From Martinezella multihospitum (GTDB taxonomy: Bacteria > Pseudomonadota > Alphaproteobacteria > Rhizobiales > Rhizobiaceae): DNA of 64,000 bases. Location: positions 248,001-312,000 of the forward strand of contig NZ_FMAG01000005.1 in the NCBI RefSeq assembly GCF_900094585.1. Direction: 5' to 3'. The notes under the pieces are model-generated. The model did not search any database. It was not told where the DNA came from and saw only the letters and a list, made by a program, of their open reading frames with translations. A program made the translations under genes and the position numbers. Positions 52,085 through 61,328 of this stretch are shown piece after piece (position 1 is the stretch's first letter; the number at the start of each line of letters is the position of its first letter).

Positions 52085-52726
52085 ATGACCGACGAAACAA
52101 CAAAAACCGGACCTGACGCCACGGCGGCTGATACGTCAGCGGATTTCGCGCAGGATGCAGCGGAAACCGTTGATGCAGCCGAGCCGTCTCAGCCAGATCC
52201 GGTTGAGCTGCTGAAGGCCGAGAACGGCGAACTGCGCGATCGCTACCTTCGCCTCGCTGCCGAGATGGACAACCTCCGTCGCCGCACCGAGCGCGACGTG
52301 AAGGATGCAAAGTCCTATTCCGTGGCAAGCTTCGCCCGCGACATGCTCTCGGTGGCGGACAATCTGCGCCGCACGCTGGACGCCATTCCGGCTGAATCCC
52401 GCGCTGGCGGCGATGCCGGCCTGAAGACGCTGATCGAAGGCGTCGAGATGACCGAGCGTTCCATGCTGTCGGCTCTCGAGCGTCACGGCGTGCGCCAGCT
52501 CGAGCCGATCGGACAGAAGTTCGATCCCAATTTCCATCAGGCCATGTTCGAAGTGCCCAATCCCGAGGTGCCGAACAACACGGTCGTCCAGGTCGTCCAG
52601 GCAGGCTTCGTCATCGGCGACCGCGTTCTGCGTCCGGCCATGGTCGGCGTCGCCAAAGGTGGCCCGAAGATCGTGGAAAATGCCGAGCAGGGCGCCAACA
52701 GCCCGCTGGACGAAAAAGACGCCTGA
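52085..52726 (+). CDS. grpE: Nucleotide exchange factor GrpE
   Basis: The 213-residue DnaK co-chaperone has an acidic N-terminal tail, the long coiled-coil helix (LKAENGELRDRYLRLAAEMDNLRRRTERDV), and the beta domain ending VVQVVQAGFVIGDRVLRPAMVGVAKGG. It releases ADP from DnaK. Located downstream of hrcA as in other rhizobia but separated by the opposite-strand GFA gene. A strong hairpin follows the stop. Confidence 0.95.
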   Translation: MTDETTKTGPDATAADTSADFAQDAAETVDAAEPSQPDPVELLKAENGELRDRYLRLAAEMDNLRRRTERDVKDAKSYSVASFARDMLSVADNLRRTLDAIPAESRAGGDAGLKTLIEGVEMTERSMLSALERHGVRQLEPIGQKFDPNFHQAMFEVPNPEVPNNTVVQVVQAGFVIGDRVLRPAMVGVAKGGPKIVENAEQGANSPLDEKDA

Positions 52727-52749
52727 TTTTCAAGGCACTCGCAAAAGAA

Positions 52750-52789
52750 AAGAGCCGGATGATTTTCAGATCATCCGGCTCTTATTTTT
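52750..52789 (+). terminator. grpE intrinsic terminator
   Basis: AAGAGCCGGATGA and TCATCCGGCTCTT form a perfect 13-bp stem with an 8-base loop, followed by ATTTTTG. Confidence 0.9.
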
Positions 52790-52816
52790 GCCTTGGTCCG
52801 ATGTAATCCAGTCCGT

Positions 52817-52860
52817 CAAAGCATGTCGCGCAAAAATCTGCAGCGGTTTTGCTACGACGC
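52817..52860. repeat. Short dispersed repeat, variant form
   Basis: AAAGCATGTCGCGCAAAAAT then CTGCAGCGGTTTTGCTACG resembles the elements at 5041 and 24393 in the AGCGGTTTT core but has different arms. It ends just before the ptsN stop codon. Confidence 0.5.
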
Positions 52861-52863
52861 GCT

Positions 52864-53328
52864 TTAGGCAGCGTTGGATGCCTGCTCCTCATTGAGGAAG
52901 GCGTAGATGGCGGAGGAGGATTCGGTGGCGCGGAGCTTCGCGACGAGATCCTGGTCCCGCAGAACGCGGGCGATGCGCGAAAGCGCCTTCAGGTGGTCCG
53001 CGCCGGCGCCTTCCGGCGCGAGCAGAAGGAAGACGAGATCGACGGGCTGATCGTCCAGTGCCTCGAAATCGACAGGCGCTTCAAGGCGCGCGAAAATGCC
53101 GGCGATGGACTTGATGCTGGCAAGCTTGCCGTGCGGAATGGCGATGCCGTTGCCGACGCCGGTGGAGCCGAGGCGCTCGCGCTGCAGCACGACGTCGAAG
53201 ATTTCGCGCTCGGGCAGTCCGGTGAGCTTGGAGGCTTTGGCGGCCAGCTCCTGAAGCAGTTGTTTTTTGGAATTTGCCTTCAAGGCGGGGATGATCGCAT
53301 CTTGCTGTAGCAAATCTGCCAATGCCAT
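52864..53328 (-). CDS. ptsN: PTS IIA-like nitrogen regulatory protein EIIA(Ntr)
   Basis: The 154-residue EIIA domain has the phospho-accepting histidine in GIAIPHGKLAS (about residue 66) and LVFLLLAPEGAGADHLKALSRIARVL. It is the end of the PTS-Ntr phosphorelay that tunes potassium uptake, nitrogen and carbon metabolism. It follows hpf and rpoN in the order conserved in proteobacteria. Confidence 0.95.
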   Translation of the reverse strand: MALADLLQQDAIIPALKANSKKQLLQELAAKASKLTGLPEREIFDVVLQRERLGSTGVGNGIAIPHGKLASIKSIAGIFARLEAPVDFEALDDQPVDLVFLLLAPEGAGADHLKALSRIARVLRDQDLVAKLRATESSSAIYAFLNEEQASNAA

Positions 53329-53416
53329 TCTCTTTATCCTTCGTGTCGCCGAGAACCGATGACGGGCAAGCGGCGGCCAGCTGCGATGATGCGCAGCCGC
53401 CGCTTATCTTCTATTC

Positions 53417-53992
53417 TCAGCCTTTGATATTGGCTGCGTCGATCCAGCCAATGTTGCCGTCCTGACGGCGGTAGACGATGTTCAAGTGTTCGTTGCCTGG
53501 GCTGCGGAAGAGCAGCAGCGGCTCGTCGGTCATGTCGAGTGCCATCACGGCAGTCGCAACCGACATGGTCTTCAGTTGTTTCGTGCTCTCTGCGACGATG
53601 ACAGGTGCGAAATCGGCAGGGATCTCTTCGTCATCATCGGGAACGCCGTCCATGACGGTATAGGCGACTTCCGCCTGCCCGTTCACATGGTTGCCCGCCT
53701 GATGGTCCTTGAGTTTGCGCTTGTAACGACGCAGGCGCTTTTCGATGCGCTCGGACGCAGCGTCGAAAGCAAGTTGCGGGTCCATGGCTTCGCCGGCAGC
53801 ATGCAACACGACACCGCTGTCGAGGTGAAGCTTGCAATCGGCCGCAAAGCGCGAACTGGACTTGTGCACAGTTACCTGACCCGAATACCCCCCGTCGAAG
53901 TATTTGGTCACGGCCATACCGATCTGGTCCTCGATCCGCTGACGGAAGGAGTCACCAATTTCCATATGTTTACCGGAGACACGCACACTCAT
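53417..53992 (-). CDS. hpf: Long-form ribosome hibernation promoting factor
   Basis: The 191-residue protein has an N-terminal S30AE domain (SVRVSGKHMEIGDSFRQRIEDQI, residues 1-105) and a C-terminal dimerisation domain (KTMSVATAVMALDMTDEPLLLFRSPGNEHLNIVYRRQDGNIGWIDA). Long HPF pairs 70S ribosomes into inactive 100S particles in slow growth. It lies between rpoN and ptsN; 250 bases separate it from rpoN, so it may have its own promoter. Confidence 0.94.
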   Translation of the reverse strand: MSVRVSGKHMEIGDSFRQRIEDQIGMAVTKYFDGGYSGQVTVHKSSSRFAADCKLHLDSGVVLHAAGEAMDPQLAFDAASERIEKRLRRYKRKLKDHQAGNHVNGQAEVAYTVMDGVPDDDEEIPADFAPVIVAESTKQLKTMSVATAVMALDMTDEPLLLFRSPGNEHLNIVYRRQDGNIGWIDAANIKG

Positions 53993-54242
53993 GGAGTTTC
54001 CCTTCTTGTAGTGGTTATTGCGCGTATCAGTTTACGCCAAGCCTCAAGCTCATCCAAGCACTTCACGCAGTCAAAGGCAAATTGCGTATATCGACCGCCT
54101 TTTGGATGGTGGGGATAAGTTTCATGGGCGTGCTGTCCTGCAGCGATTGCGGCGGGCTTCTAGCCCTGCCTCATACGAAAGTCAACTGCATCTTAACGGA
54201 CCGTTAGGGGTTTAGCATCCTGTGGTTGAAGGACGTCGGCCG

Positions 54243-55802
54243 TCAGAAACCAGAAACTTTGGCTAGAGCCCGCTTCTCCCGGCGCCGTTGCACGGAGGAG
54301 GGGATATTCATGGCTTCGCGGTACTTTGCAACCGTGCGGCGAGCAAGCTCTATGCCGCCCTTCTTCAGAGTATCGACGATATCGTCGTCGGAGAGGACCG
54401 CATCCGGGCTCTCGTTCGAGATCAGCAGTCGGATCTTGTGGCGCACGGCCTCCGCCGAATGACTGTCGCCGCCCTCGACGGCGCCGATCGAAACCGTGAA
54501 AAAATATTTGAGTTCGAATAGCCCGCGCGGCGTCAGCATGTACTTGTTCGAGGTCACGCGGCTGACCGTCGATTCATGCATCTTGATGGCGTCCGCCACG
54601 GTTTTCAGGTTGAGTGGCCGCAAATGGTCGACACCATGCAGCAGGAACGCGTCCTGTTGCCGCACGATCTCGCTTGCCACCTTCATGATCGTCTTGGCGC
54701 GCTGGTCCAGGCTGCGGGTCAGCCAGTTGGCATTCTGCAGGCATTCCGACAGGAAGGCATGGTCCTGGCTGGTCTTGGAGACGGAGGCGAAATAGGACTG
54801 GCTCACCAATACCCGCGGCAGCGCATCGGGATTAAGCTCCACCAGCCAGCTCCCGTCCGCGGAGGGACGCACGACGATATCGGGCATGATGGCCTCCGAT
54901 ATGTCGGTTTCGAAACCGCTGCCGGGCTTGGGGTTGAGTTGGCGGATCTCCGCCATCATGTCGAGCAGGTCTTCCTCATCGACGCCGCAGAGCCGCTTCA
55001 GCGTGGCGAAATCGCGGCGTGCCAACAGTTCGAGATTTTCTATCAACCGCTCCATGGCGGGATCGAAGCGATCCTTCTGCCGGAGCTGGATTGCCAGGCA
55101 TTCGCTGAGGGAACGGGCAAAGACGCCGGGCGGATCGAGTTGCTGCAGAGCCTCCAGCACACGCTCGACGTCGGCAAGCGTCGCACCGAGGCGTTCGGCC
55201 GTCTCACCGAGCTCGCCGCGCAGATAGCCACAGTCATCGAGCTGATCGACGAGATGCTGGGCAATCAGCCGGTCGCCCATGGCCGGAAGCGAGAAGGGGA
55301 TCTGTTCGTTAAGATGATCGCGCAGCGACACCTGGCCTGCGACGAAATCGTCCAGATCGTAGCCTTCGCCGGCCTCACCGCCAGGCATGGACTTCCACTG
55401 GCTGAGCAGCTCCGGCGCATCGGCGCGCTGCGGGTTGCCGTCATCGGGAAAGACGTCGCTGAAGTTGGTGTCGAGCTCGTCGCTCAGCCGGTTGGCGTTG
55501 CCGGTATTATCGCTCTCGTACCAGTCGCTCGCAAGATCGCCGGCATTGCGTTCGGAGCCATCCTCGCCATGGGCTTCTTCCATGGTCTCGAAGCGCTCGT
55601 CCTTGGTCTCGCGATCGCCACCGCTGCCTATATCCTCGTCATTTGACGCAAATTCCAGCAGCGGATTCTTTTCGACTTCCTGCGCGATGAACTGCGTGAG
55701 CTCGAAATGGGTCATCTGCAGCAACTGGATGGATTGCATCAGTTGCGGTGTCATCACCAGGCTCTGGCTTTGGCGCAGGAAAAGATTGGCCGATAGTGCC
55801 AT
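54243..55802 (-). CDS. rpoN: RNA polymerase sigma-54 factor
   Basis: The 519-residue protein has the glutamine-rich region I (LFLRQSQSLVMTPQLMQSIQLLQM), an acidic region II, and the C-terminal HTH plus RpoN box ARRTVAKYRE near residues 490-500. Sigma-54 directs transcription of nitrogen-fixation, nitrogen-assimilation and C4-dicarboxylate transport genes with NtrC-type activators. It lies downstream of lptB, the conserved arrangement. Confidence 0.96.
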   Translation of the reverse strand: MALSANLFLRQSQSLVMTPQLMQSIQLLQMTHFELTQFIAQEVEKNPLLEFASNDEDIGSGGDRETKDERFETMEEAHGEDGSERNAGDLASDWYESDNTGNANRLSDELDTNFSDVFPDDGNPQRADAPELLSQWKSMPGGEAGEGYDLDDFVAGQVSLRDHLNEQIPFSLPAMGDRLIAQHLVDQLDDCGYLRGELGETAERLGATLADVERVLEALQQLDPPGVFARSLSECLAIQLRQKDRFDPAMERLIENLELLARRDFATLKRLCGVDEEDLLDMMAEIRQLNPKPGSGFETDISEAIMPDIVVRPSADGSWLVELNPDALPRVLVSQSYFASVSKTSQDHAFLSECLQNANWLTRSLDQRAKTIMKVASEIVRQQDAFLLHGVDHLRPLNLKTVADAIKMHESTVSRVTSNKYMLTPRGLFELKYFFTVSIGAVEGGDSHSAEAVRHKIRLLISNESPDAVLSDDDIVDTLKKGGIELARRTVAKYREAMNIPSSVQRRREKRALAKVSGF

Positions 55803-55997
55803 GGCGGACGCGGGACTCCCCTTGAACTCCTCGGGAATCCGCGCCTCTTTTCACTAAAATTCTCGCGAAATTCCAACTGGCCCAAAAATTGCTTTTTTAT
55901 TGGATTTGGTCAAGCGGAACTGTGATGCCGAAGTAAATTTCCGGCACGCGGTAGCATCCGCTAATATTGGCGGATGAGAGGATGGGATTTCAGCCTA

Positions 55998-56810
55998 TCA
56001 GAGGCTGAAATTGTCACCCAGATACAGCTTGCGTACTTCAGGATTGCTGACGATATCGTTCGCCCTGCCGTGGGTCAGGACTTCGCCCGCATGAATGATA
56101 TAGGCACGGTCGATCAGGCCCAGTGTTTCGCGCACATTGTGGTCCGTGATCAACACGCCGATGCCGCGCGCCGTCAGGTGATGCACGAGGTTCTGAATGT
56201 CCGCGACCGAAATCGGGTCGACACCGGCAAAAGGCTCGTCGAGCAGCATGAAGGTCGGGTCGGTCGCCAGTGCGCGGGCGATTTCCAGGCGCCGCCGTTC
56301 GCCGCCCGAGAGTGCGATCGCCGGCACGCTACGCAGATTGCGAATGTGGAATTCCTCCAGCAATTCGTCGATCTTGCGCTCCCGCTTCGTCTTGTCCCTT
56401 TCGTGGACTTCGAGCACGGCGCGGATGTTTTCTTCGACGGTCAGGCCGCGGAAGATCGAGGCTTCCTGCGGCAGGTAGCCGACACCGAGCCGTGCGCGGC
56501 GATACATCGGCATCGAGGTAACATTGTTGCCGTCGATCTCGATCGTGCCTTCATCGACCGGCACCAGCCCGGTGATCATGTAGAAGCACGTCGTCTTGCC
56601 GGCGCCGTTCGGCCCGAGCAGTCCGACTGCCTCGCCGCGGCGCACCACCAGCGAAACACCGTTGACGACACGTCGCGTCCGGTAGGTCTTGGTGAGGCCA
56701 CGGGCGATCAGCGTGCCCTTATAGCGTGCCTTATCCGCGGCCGGTGCGCTGGATGCCGCAGAAGACGGCCCGGGCACGCCGGGCAAAGTGGAAGTGGTCG
56801 ATGTCGTCAC
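55998..56810 (-). CDS. lptB: LPS export ABC transporter ATP-binding protein LptB
   Basis: The 270-residue ATPase has Walker A GPNGAGKTTCFYMI, the Q-loop LPQEASIFRGLTVEENI, the signature LSGGERRRLEIARAL and Walker B FMLLDEPFAGVDP. It powers extraction of lipopolysaccharide with LptFG. A GTG start at 56810, 13 bases after the lptA stop, is used because no ATG precedes the domain; it gives an unusual Ser/Thr/Pro-rich N-terminal tail of about 28 residues. Confidence 0.94.
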   Translation of the reverse strand: MTTSTTSTLPGVPGPSSAASSAPAADKARYKGTLIARGLTKTYRTRRVVNGVSLVVRRGEAVGLLGPNGAGKTTCFYMITGLVPVDEGTIEIDGNNVTSMPMYRRARLGVGYLPQEASIFRGLTVEENIRAVLEVHERDKTKRERKIDELLEEFHIRNLRSVPAIALSGGERRRLEIARALATDPTFMLLDEPFAGVDPISVADIQNLVHHLTARGIGVLITDHNVRETLGLIDRAYIIHAGEVLTHGRANDIVSNPEVRKLYLGDNFSL

Positions 56811-56823
56811 GAGGGGGCCAGTA

Positions 56824-57477
56824 TCAGTTTTTCTTTTGTTGTTGCTGCTGCACTTGCTGCGACTTCGGATCGAGCTGAATCTGGACGCGGCCGCCACAGG
56901 AATCCAGCTGCGCTTCACCCGTCGCCATATGCACGGTGAGCTGGCAGCCCGTGAAAACATTCGGTCCGTCGGTCAGAACCACTTTCTTGCCCTTGAGGAT
57001 CGCAAGCTGGTTGGCCATGTCGAAGGAGCCGTCCTCCGCCGTCGCCGTCTGCGTTCCGGAAACGAGGTAAACCTTGTCGGTGACCAGAATGTGGTCGATG
57101 TTGGCATCGCCCGACACGAGCGACTGGTTCTGCTCCTTGGCAGCCTTGGCGACCGGATTGTCGGGCTGCTTGGCATCCCCTGCCTGCTTCTTCTTGTAGA
57201 AGACCGTCATCTTGCCGGCCTGCATGGTCGTGGTGCCTTGGACCACCTTGACGTTGCCGGTGAAGACGGCCTGGCTCTCCTGGTCGTGGATCTCGAGCTT
57301 GTCGCTTTCGATCTGGATCGGCTGATCCTTGGAGAGGGCAAGACCCGGCATTGAGCTGGTCGTCGACTGCGCACCAGCATCCGCGGCTGCAAAGAAGGCG
57401 ACTGCGCCAAAAGCACAGAGAAGGCCGGCCTTGCGCAAGCCGGAATTGAAAATTGAATTAGGCCAATACTTTATCAT
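56824..57477 (-). CDS. lptA: LPS transport periplasmic protein LptA
   Basis: The 217-residue protein has a signal peptide (hydrophobic run ending ADAGA-Q, residues ~16-36) and the OstA/LptA beta-jellyroll (IQIESDKLEIHDQESQAVFTGNVKVVQG). It bridges LptC to the outer membrane for LPS passage. The C-terminus is a glutamine-rich tail (QQVQQQQQKKN). ATG at 57477 overlaps the lptC stop by four bases. Confidence 0.92.
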   Translation of the reverse strand: MIKYWPNSIFNSGLRKAGLLCAFGAVAFFAAADAGAQSTTSSMPGLALSKDQPIQIESDKLEIHDQESQAVFTGNVKVVQGTTTMQAGKMTVFYKKKQAGDAKQPDNPVAKAAKEQNQSLVSGDANIDHILVTDKVYLVSGTQTATAEDGSFDMANQLAILKGKKVVLTDGPNVFTGCQLTVHMATGEAQLDSCGGRVQIQLDPKSQQVQQQQQKKN

Positions 57478-58160
57478 GAACCGCCCGGCTTCTGTTGGCT
57501 ATCTGAATTATGGAGAGCGGCAGGTTCGATGTTCATCCGAACCTGCCCGTCGAATTCGATTACGCTACCCTTATCCGTCATCTTGAGCGAACGCGCAACA
57601 ACCGACATACCACCTCGGGTGATGGCAACCTCGTCCTGGCTGGAAAGGTCACCCTTCTTCACATCAAGGAAGGCGGTCTTGAATTCGGCGTGCAGACCAT
57701 TGTCCATAATGATGGTGAAGGGCTCGGTCAATTTCAGCGTGTCGGCTTGGCGATCGAAGTCCGCGCTCTGGGCCGTCACGTGGGCGATCACGTCGGTATT
57801 GACCGGCATCGATGCCTTGATGGTCTTGAGCGTGATCATGTTGGGGTTCTTGATATCCTGAAGCGCCTTTTCGGCAAGCAGCGAGTAGTTGATGCCGTCC
57901 TTGTTGCGGCCGGCAATGGCGGGGCGTTCCATGACGACCTTGCCGTCCTCGATCTTGGCGCCCTCGATCTGGATGTCTGCCGGCAGATAGGCGCGGATGA
58001 CGGAGACGACAATAAAGAGGAGCGAGATGATGATGGCGGCAAGCGGCAGCAGCACCCTGAGCCGCTTTACGCGGTTAGAGTGGAAAATCGCGTCTTTATA
58101 CGCGCTCCGTTCCGGCACCGAGCGTATTGTCTCGCCGGGGGACTCGATCGTATTGAGCAT
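57474..58160 (-). CDS. lptC: LPS export protein LptC
   Basis: The 228-residue protein has a single N-terminal membrane anchor (LLPLAAIIISLLFIVVSVI, residues ~37-55) and a periplasmic LptC/YrbK beta-jellyroll domain. It passes LPS from the LptB2FG complex to LptA. It is first in the lptC-lptA-lptB-rpoN series. A 325-base spacer separates it from sppA on the other strand. Confidence 0.9.
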   Translation of the reverse strand: MLNTIESPGETIRSVPERSAYKDAIFHSNRVKRLRVLLPLAAIIISLLFIVVSVIRAYLPADIQIEGAKIEDGKVVMERPAIAGRNKDGINYSLLAEKALQDIKNPNMITLKTIKASMPVNTDVIAHVTAQSADFDRQADTLKLTEPFTIIMDNGLHAEFKTAFLDVKKGDLSSQDEVAITRGGMSVVARSLKMTDKGSVIEFDGQVRMNIEPAALHNSDSQQKPGGS

Positions 58161-58485
58161 GCAACAGGTCCGTCTTTTATGATCCGAAGAACCGCATTCA
58201 CGCTATGCGAGGCTGTGCCAAAAAGCCTATCGGATCGTTTCGCATTATTGCACTGGCTTGCCAATATGGATTTTTTTCTGCGGTGGGCGAAATTTAGCAG
58301 AAAAATATGCCATAAGCCGGTTTCATCAGGTTGGGCGATGTCCTATCTCATGAACCAGCAGAGCGACGTCCCGCCGACGACATCGAAAACGGGAAACGCT
58401 TTTCTCTAAGGATTGTGCCCGTTTCAAGGTGTCATACATCCGGTTTGTAGCGCTTTCAATTTGTTGCAGGGAGAAATAAGGCGTG
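58161..58485. other. 325-base divergent spacer between lptC and sppA
   Basis: No gene is supported. TTGTGC at 58413 and TACATC at 58435, 16 bases apart, are a weak sigma-70-like pair for sppA. Nothing else distinctive was seen. Confidence 0.4.
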
Positions 58486-59442
58486 ATGGACAGTTCTGCA
58501 ATCGCGGATCGGCGACAATTGCGCCGCAAACTTGGTTTCTGGCGCATTGTTGCCGTTTTGCTCCTCGTGGCACTGGGTTTCGCGCTTTACCGTTTTGTTT
58601 CCGCCGACCTGCCGGATACGCGTGGTCCGCAAATCGCCCGCGTCACCATCTCCGGGCTCATTCAGGATGATACGGAACTCCTGGAGCGGCTGAAGAAGAT
58701 CCGCGACAACGACCAGGTCAAAGCGCTGATCGTCTCGATCTCGTCGACGGGCGGAACGACCTATGGCGGCGAGCGCATCTTCAAGGCGATCCGCGCCGTC
58801 GCCGCCAAAAAGCCGGTCGTATCGGACATCCGCACCGTCGCCGCCTCTGCCGGCTACATGATCGCGACAGCCGGCGACGATATCGTCGCAGGTGATACCT
58901 CGATCACCGGGTCGATCGGCGTCATCTTCCAGTATCCGCAAGTCAAGGATCTGCTCGACAAGGTCGGCGTGTCCCTCGACGAGATCAAGTCGGCGCCGCT
59001 GAAGGCTGAGCCTTCGCCCTTCCATCCGGCAAGCGAAGACGCCAAGAACATGATCCGCAACATGGTCATGGATAGCTATGGCTGGTTCGTCGATCTGGTG
59101 GCGGATCGCCGCAAGCTGCCGCGCGACGAGGTGCTGAAGCTTGCCGACGGCAGCATCTTCACCGGCCGCCAGGCGCTTCAGAACAAGCTGATCGACACGC
59201 TCGGCGGCGAGGACGAAATCCTCGCTTATCTCGAAACGCGCAAGGTCAAGAAGGACCTGCCGATCGTTGATTGGAAGCGGGAAGACAAAACTTCATCCTT
59301 CTTTTGGCCGGGTGCCGCTTCCTGGTTGCTAAATCGTCTCGGTTATGATGATTTTATTAAAGGAGAGAGTCTCCAGAAAATCATGACCGATAAGTTGTTT
59401 CTTGACGGCCTGCTTTCTGTTTGGCAGGGTGCAGCCAATTGA
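58486..59442 (+). CDS. sppA: Signal peptide peptidase SppA, short form
   Basis: The 318-residue S49 protease has an N-terminal membrane anchor (IVAVLLLVALGFALYRFV, residues ~22-39). The catalytic serine lies in RTVAASAGYMIATAGD and the lysine in EIKSAPLKAEPSPF, giving the Ser/Lys dyad of the one-domain form. It degrades cleaved signal peptides in the inner membrane. ATG at 58486 is preferred over the adjacent GTG at 58483; GGAGAAATAAGG provides the ribosome site. Confidence 0.93.
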   Translation: MDSSAIADRRQLRRKLGFWRIVAVLLLVALGFALYRFVSADLPDTRGPQIARVTISGLIQDDTELLERLKKIRDNDQVKALIVSISSTGGTTYGGERIFKAIRAVAAKKPVVSDIRTVAASAGYMIATAGDDIVAGDTSITGSIGVIFQYPQVKDLLDKVGVSLDEIKSAPLKAEPSPFHPASEDAKNMIRNMVMDSYGWFVDLVADRRKLPRDEVLKLADGSIFTGRQALQNKLIDTLGGEDEILAYLETRKVKKDLPIVDWKREDKTSSFFWPGAASWLLNRLGYDDFIKGESLQKIMTDKLFLDGLLSVWQGAAN

Positions 59443-59468
59443 TAAATCAATGATTTAAGGGGATAGCT

Positions 59469-59777
59469 GTGATCAAGTCGGAACTGGTGCAGATTGTTGC
59501 CGCCCGCAACCCGCATCTCTATCACCGCGACGTCGAAAATATCGTCAATGCAGTCCTGGATGAGATCACCGATGCGCTCGCCGCGGGAAACCGGGTTGAG
59601 CTTCGCGGCTTTGGCGCGTTTTCCGTCAAGAACCGGCCTTCGCGCTCTGGTCGCAACCCGCGCACGGGCGATACGGTCTTCGTCGAAGAAAAATGGGTTC
59701 CCTTCTTCAAGACGGGCAAGGAATTGCGCGAGCGCCTGAATCCGGGCGCCGGCGACGACGAGGAAGACGACAACTGA
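59469..59777 (+). CDS. ihfB: Integration host factor subunit beta
   Basis: The 102-residue HU/IHF-fold protein has MIKSELVQIVAARNPHLYHRDVENIVNAVLDEI, the DNA-intercalating arm around RSGRNPRTGDTVFVEEKWVPFFK and a longer acidic tail (GAGDDEEDDN). With IhfA it bends DNA about 160 degrees at promoters, including sigma-54 ones, and at origins. It starts 26 bases after sppA and may be co-transcribed. Confidence 0.95.
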   Translation: MIKSELVQIVAARNPHLYHRDVENIVNAVLDEITDALAAGNRVELRGFGAFSVKNRPSRSGRNPRTGDTVFVEEKWVPFFKTGKELRERLNPGAGDDEEDDN

Positions 59778-59944
59778 TCGGGCCATTCCGGCCGAGTTTC
59801 CCCAAATGCGCCGACGGAAATAGTTATCGGACATGATTGTGCCGCGACGCGGTGGCACTTGAATTCAGCCGCCTCTTTTCTATTCTGCGGCTGATGGCGG
59901 CTTGGGTGCGAGGCATCCATGGCTGCGGACAAAGGAGCTGCGCA

Positions 59945-60277
59945 ATGGCCAAGAAGATCGTCAATCTGCTGATATTGCTGCCGCTCGGCATCATCCTCAT
60001 CATATTCTGCGTCGCCAACAGGCAAGCCGTGACATTGGCCCTCAATCCATTCCGGCCGGAAGATCAGGTGCTGTCGCTGAGTGCGCCGCTGTTCGTTTTG
60101 CTGTTTGTCGCCCTGATCCTCGGCATGATCGTCGGTGCCGCCGTCACCTGGTTTGCTCAGGGAAAGCATCGCAAACGTGCCCGCAATCAGTCGCGGGAAG
60201 CGGTGCGCTGGCAGGCCGAGGCCGATAAGCATCGCACGCGCGCCGAAGAGATCGCCGGGCAGCTGCCGTCAAAGTGA
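59945..60277 (+). CDS. LapA-domain (DUF1049) membrane protein
   Basis: The 110-residue protein has two transmembrane segments (NLLILLPLGIILIIFCVANRQ and LFVLLFVALILGMIVGAAVTW) and a basic, charged C-terminal coil (RKRARNQSREAVRWQAEADKHRTRAEE). This is the LapA/YciS architecture; in E. coli LapAB tunes LPS synthesis. ATG at 59945 follows AAAGGAG. The gene after ihfB and before lspA region order is typical of the family. Its end overlaps the convergent GNAT gene by nine bases. Confidence 0.87.
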   Translation: MAKKIVNLLILLPLGIILIIFCVANRQAVTLALNPFRPEDQVLSLSAPLFVLLFVALILGMIVGAAVTWFAQGKHRKRARNQSREAVRWQAEADKHRTRAEEIAGQLPSK

Positions 60278-60727
60278 GGAGAGGTCGGCGAGCCGCATCT
60301 CTTTATAGTCACCCTCCGGCGAGGCGCCATCGCCGATGATCTCGAAGCCGAGCCTCCTATAGAAGGCCATGGCGCGGATGTTTTTGACCAGGCATTTCAG
60401 CCGGTAGCGACGCTGAGGCCATTCCGGCAGGCCGGTAAGCAGTGCCTTGCCGACGCCGCGTCCCTGGAAGGCCGGCAGAACATAAAGCATATGGACAAAG
60501 TCATCCGGCTCCCAGATCGCGGCAAAGCCGACAATCTCGCCATGCCCGTCCTCGCAGACGAACAAGCGTTCGCCATTGGTATGAATGGCGAAATCCTCGA
60601 GGGCGAAATGGCCGGGATCGACCCATAGGAATGTTTCGCGACGGACGTGGAGGTAGATCTCCGCAAGCTGCTGCATGTCCTGTTCGCGTGCAGGCCGGAT
60701 GGCCCAGATCTCGAATGTCGATGTCAT
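60269..60727 (-). CDS. GNAT family N-acetyltransferase
   Basis: The 152-residue single-domain GNAT has the acetyl-CoA loop VLPAFQGRGVGKALL (motif A) and the late LVKNIRAMAFYRRLGFEIIG segment (motif B) typical of small-molecule or protein acetyltransferases. The substrate is unknown. It overlaps the LapA-like gene tail and is preceded by the CoxG-like gene in the same direction. Confidence 0.88.
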   Translation of the reverse strand: MTSTFEIWAIRPAREQDMQQLAEIYLHVRRETFLWVDPGHFALEDFAIHTNGERLFVCEDGHGEIVGFAAIWEPDDFVHMLYVLPAFQGRGVGKALLTGLPEWPQRRYRLKCLVKNIRAMAFYRRLGFEIIGDGASPEGDYKEMRLADLSSL

Positions 60728-60763
60728 GATCGACTATATGGGGCCGAAATATTCCGCTGACAA

Positions 60764-61216
60764 TCAGGCGCTCGCCTGGCCGTTGATGGCAGTGGTGAAA
60801 TCGGCAAAAAACTGCTGAGCCAGCTTCTTGGCGCTGGAATCGACCAGGCGGGAGCCGAGCTGCGCGATCTTGCCACCGACCTGCGCCTTTGCCTCATATT
60901 GCAGGATCGTCTCGTTGCCGTCTTCCTTCAGCACGACATCCGCGCCGCCCTTGGCAAAGCCGGCAATGCCGCCCTTTCCTTCGCCCGAGATCGTATAGCT
61001 TTCCGGCGCATTGATGTTGGAAAGCTTGACCTCGCCATTGAAGGAAGCCGAAACGGGGCCGATCTTCAGCTTTACGGTTGCCGTCAGCTCCGTCGGGGAG
61101 ACCCAGTCGAGGCTCTGGCAGCCGGGAATGCATTGCTTGAGGATTTCGGAATTGTTCAGCGCGGCCCAAACGGCATCTCTGGGTGCTGCGATCCGCTCCT
61201 CACCGGTCATGTCCAT
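60764..61216 (-). CDS. CoxG-like SRPBCC protein
   Basis: The 150-residue protein has the CoxG/SRPBCC pattern: EERIAAPRDAVWAALNNSEILKQCIPGCQSL at the start and YEAKAQVGGKIAQLGSRLVDSSAKKLAQQFFADF at the end. CoxG in carbon monoxide dehydrogenase operons anchors the enzyme to the membrane, but this copy has no cox genes beside it, so a different role is likely. ATG at 61216 follows GGGAGG. Confidence 0.86.
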   Translation of the reverse strand: MDMTGEERIAAPRDAVWAALNNSEILKQCIPGCQSLDWVSPTELTATVKLKIGPVSASFNGEVKLSNINAPESYTISGEGKGGIAGFAKGGADVVLKEDGNETILQYEAKAQVGGKIAQLGSRLVDSSAKKLAQQFFADFTTAINGQASA

Positions 61217-61328
61217 GCGCAATCCTCCCAATGTGACATTTTGTGCATGGATCATCGCAGATCGGAAAGCGCTTTGCCAAGTGGCGGCCAGATGCTATTT
61301 GCACGCACATATCAATTTTGAGACAAGC

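Noticed and set aside
58198..58410. Small plus-strand frame in the lptC/sppA spacer
   Set aside because: No ribosome-binding site and no recognisable motif; probably chance.
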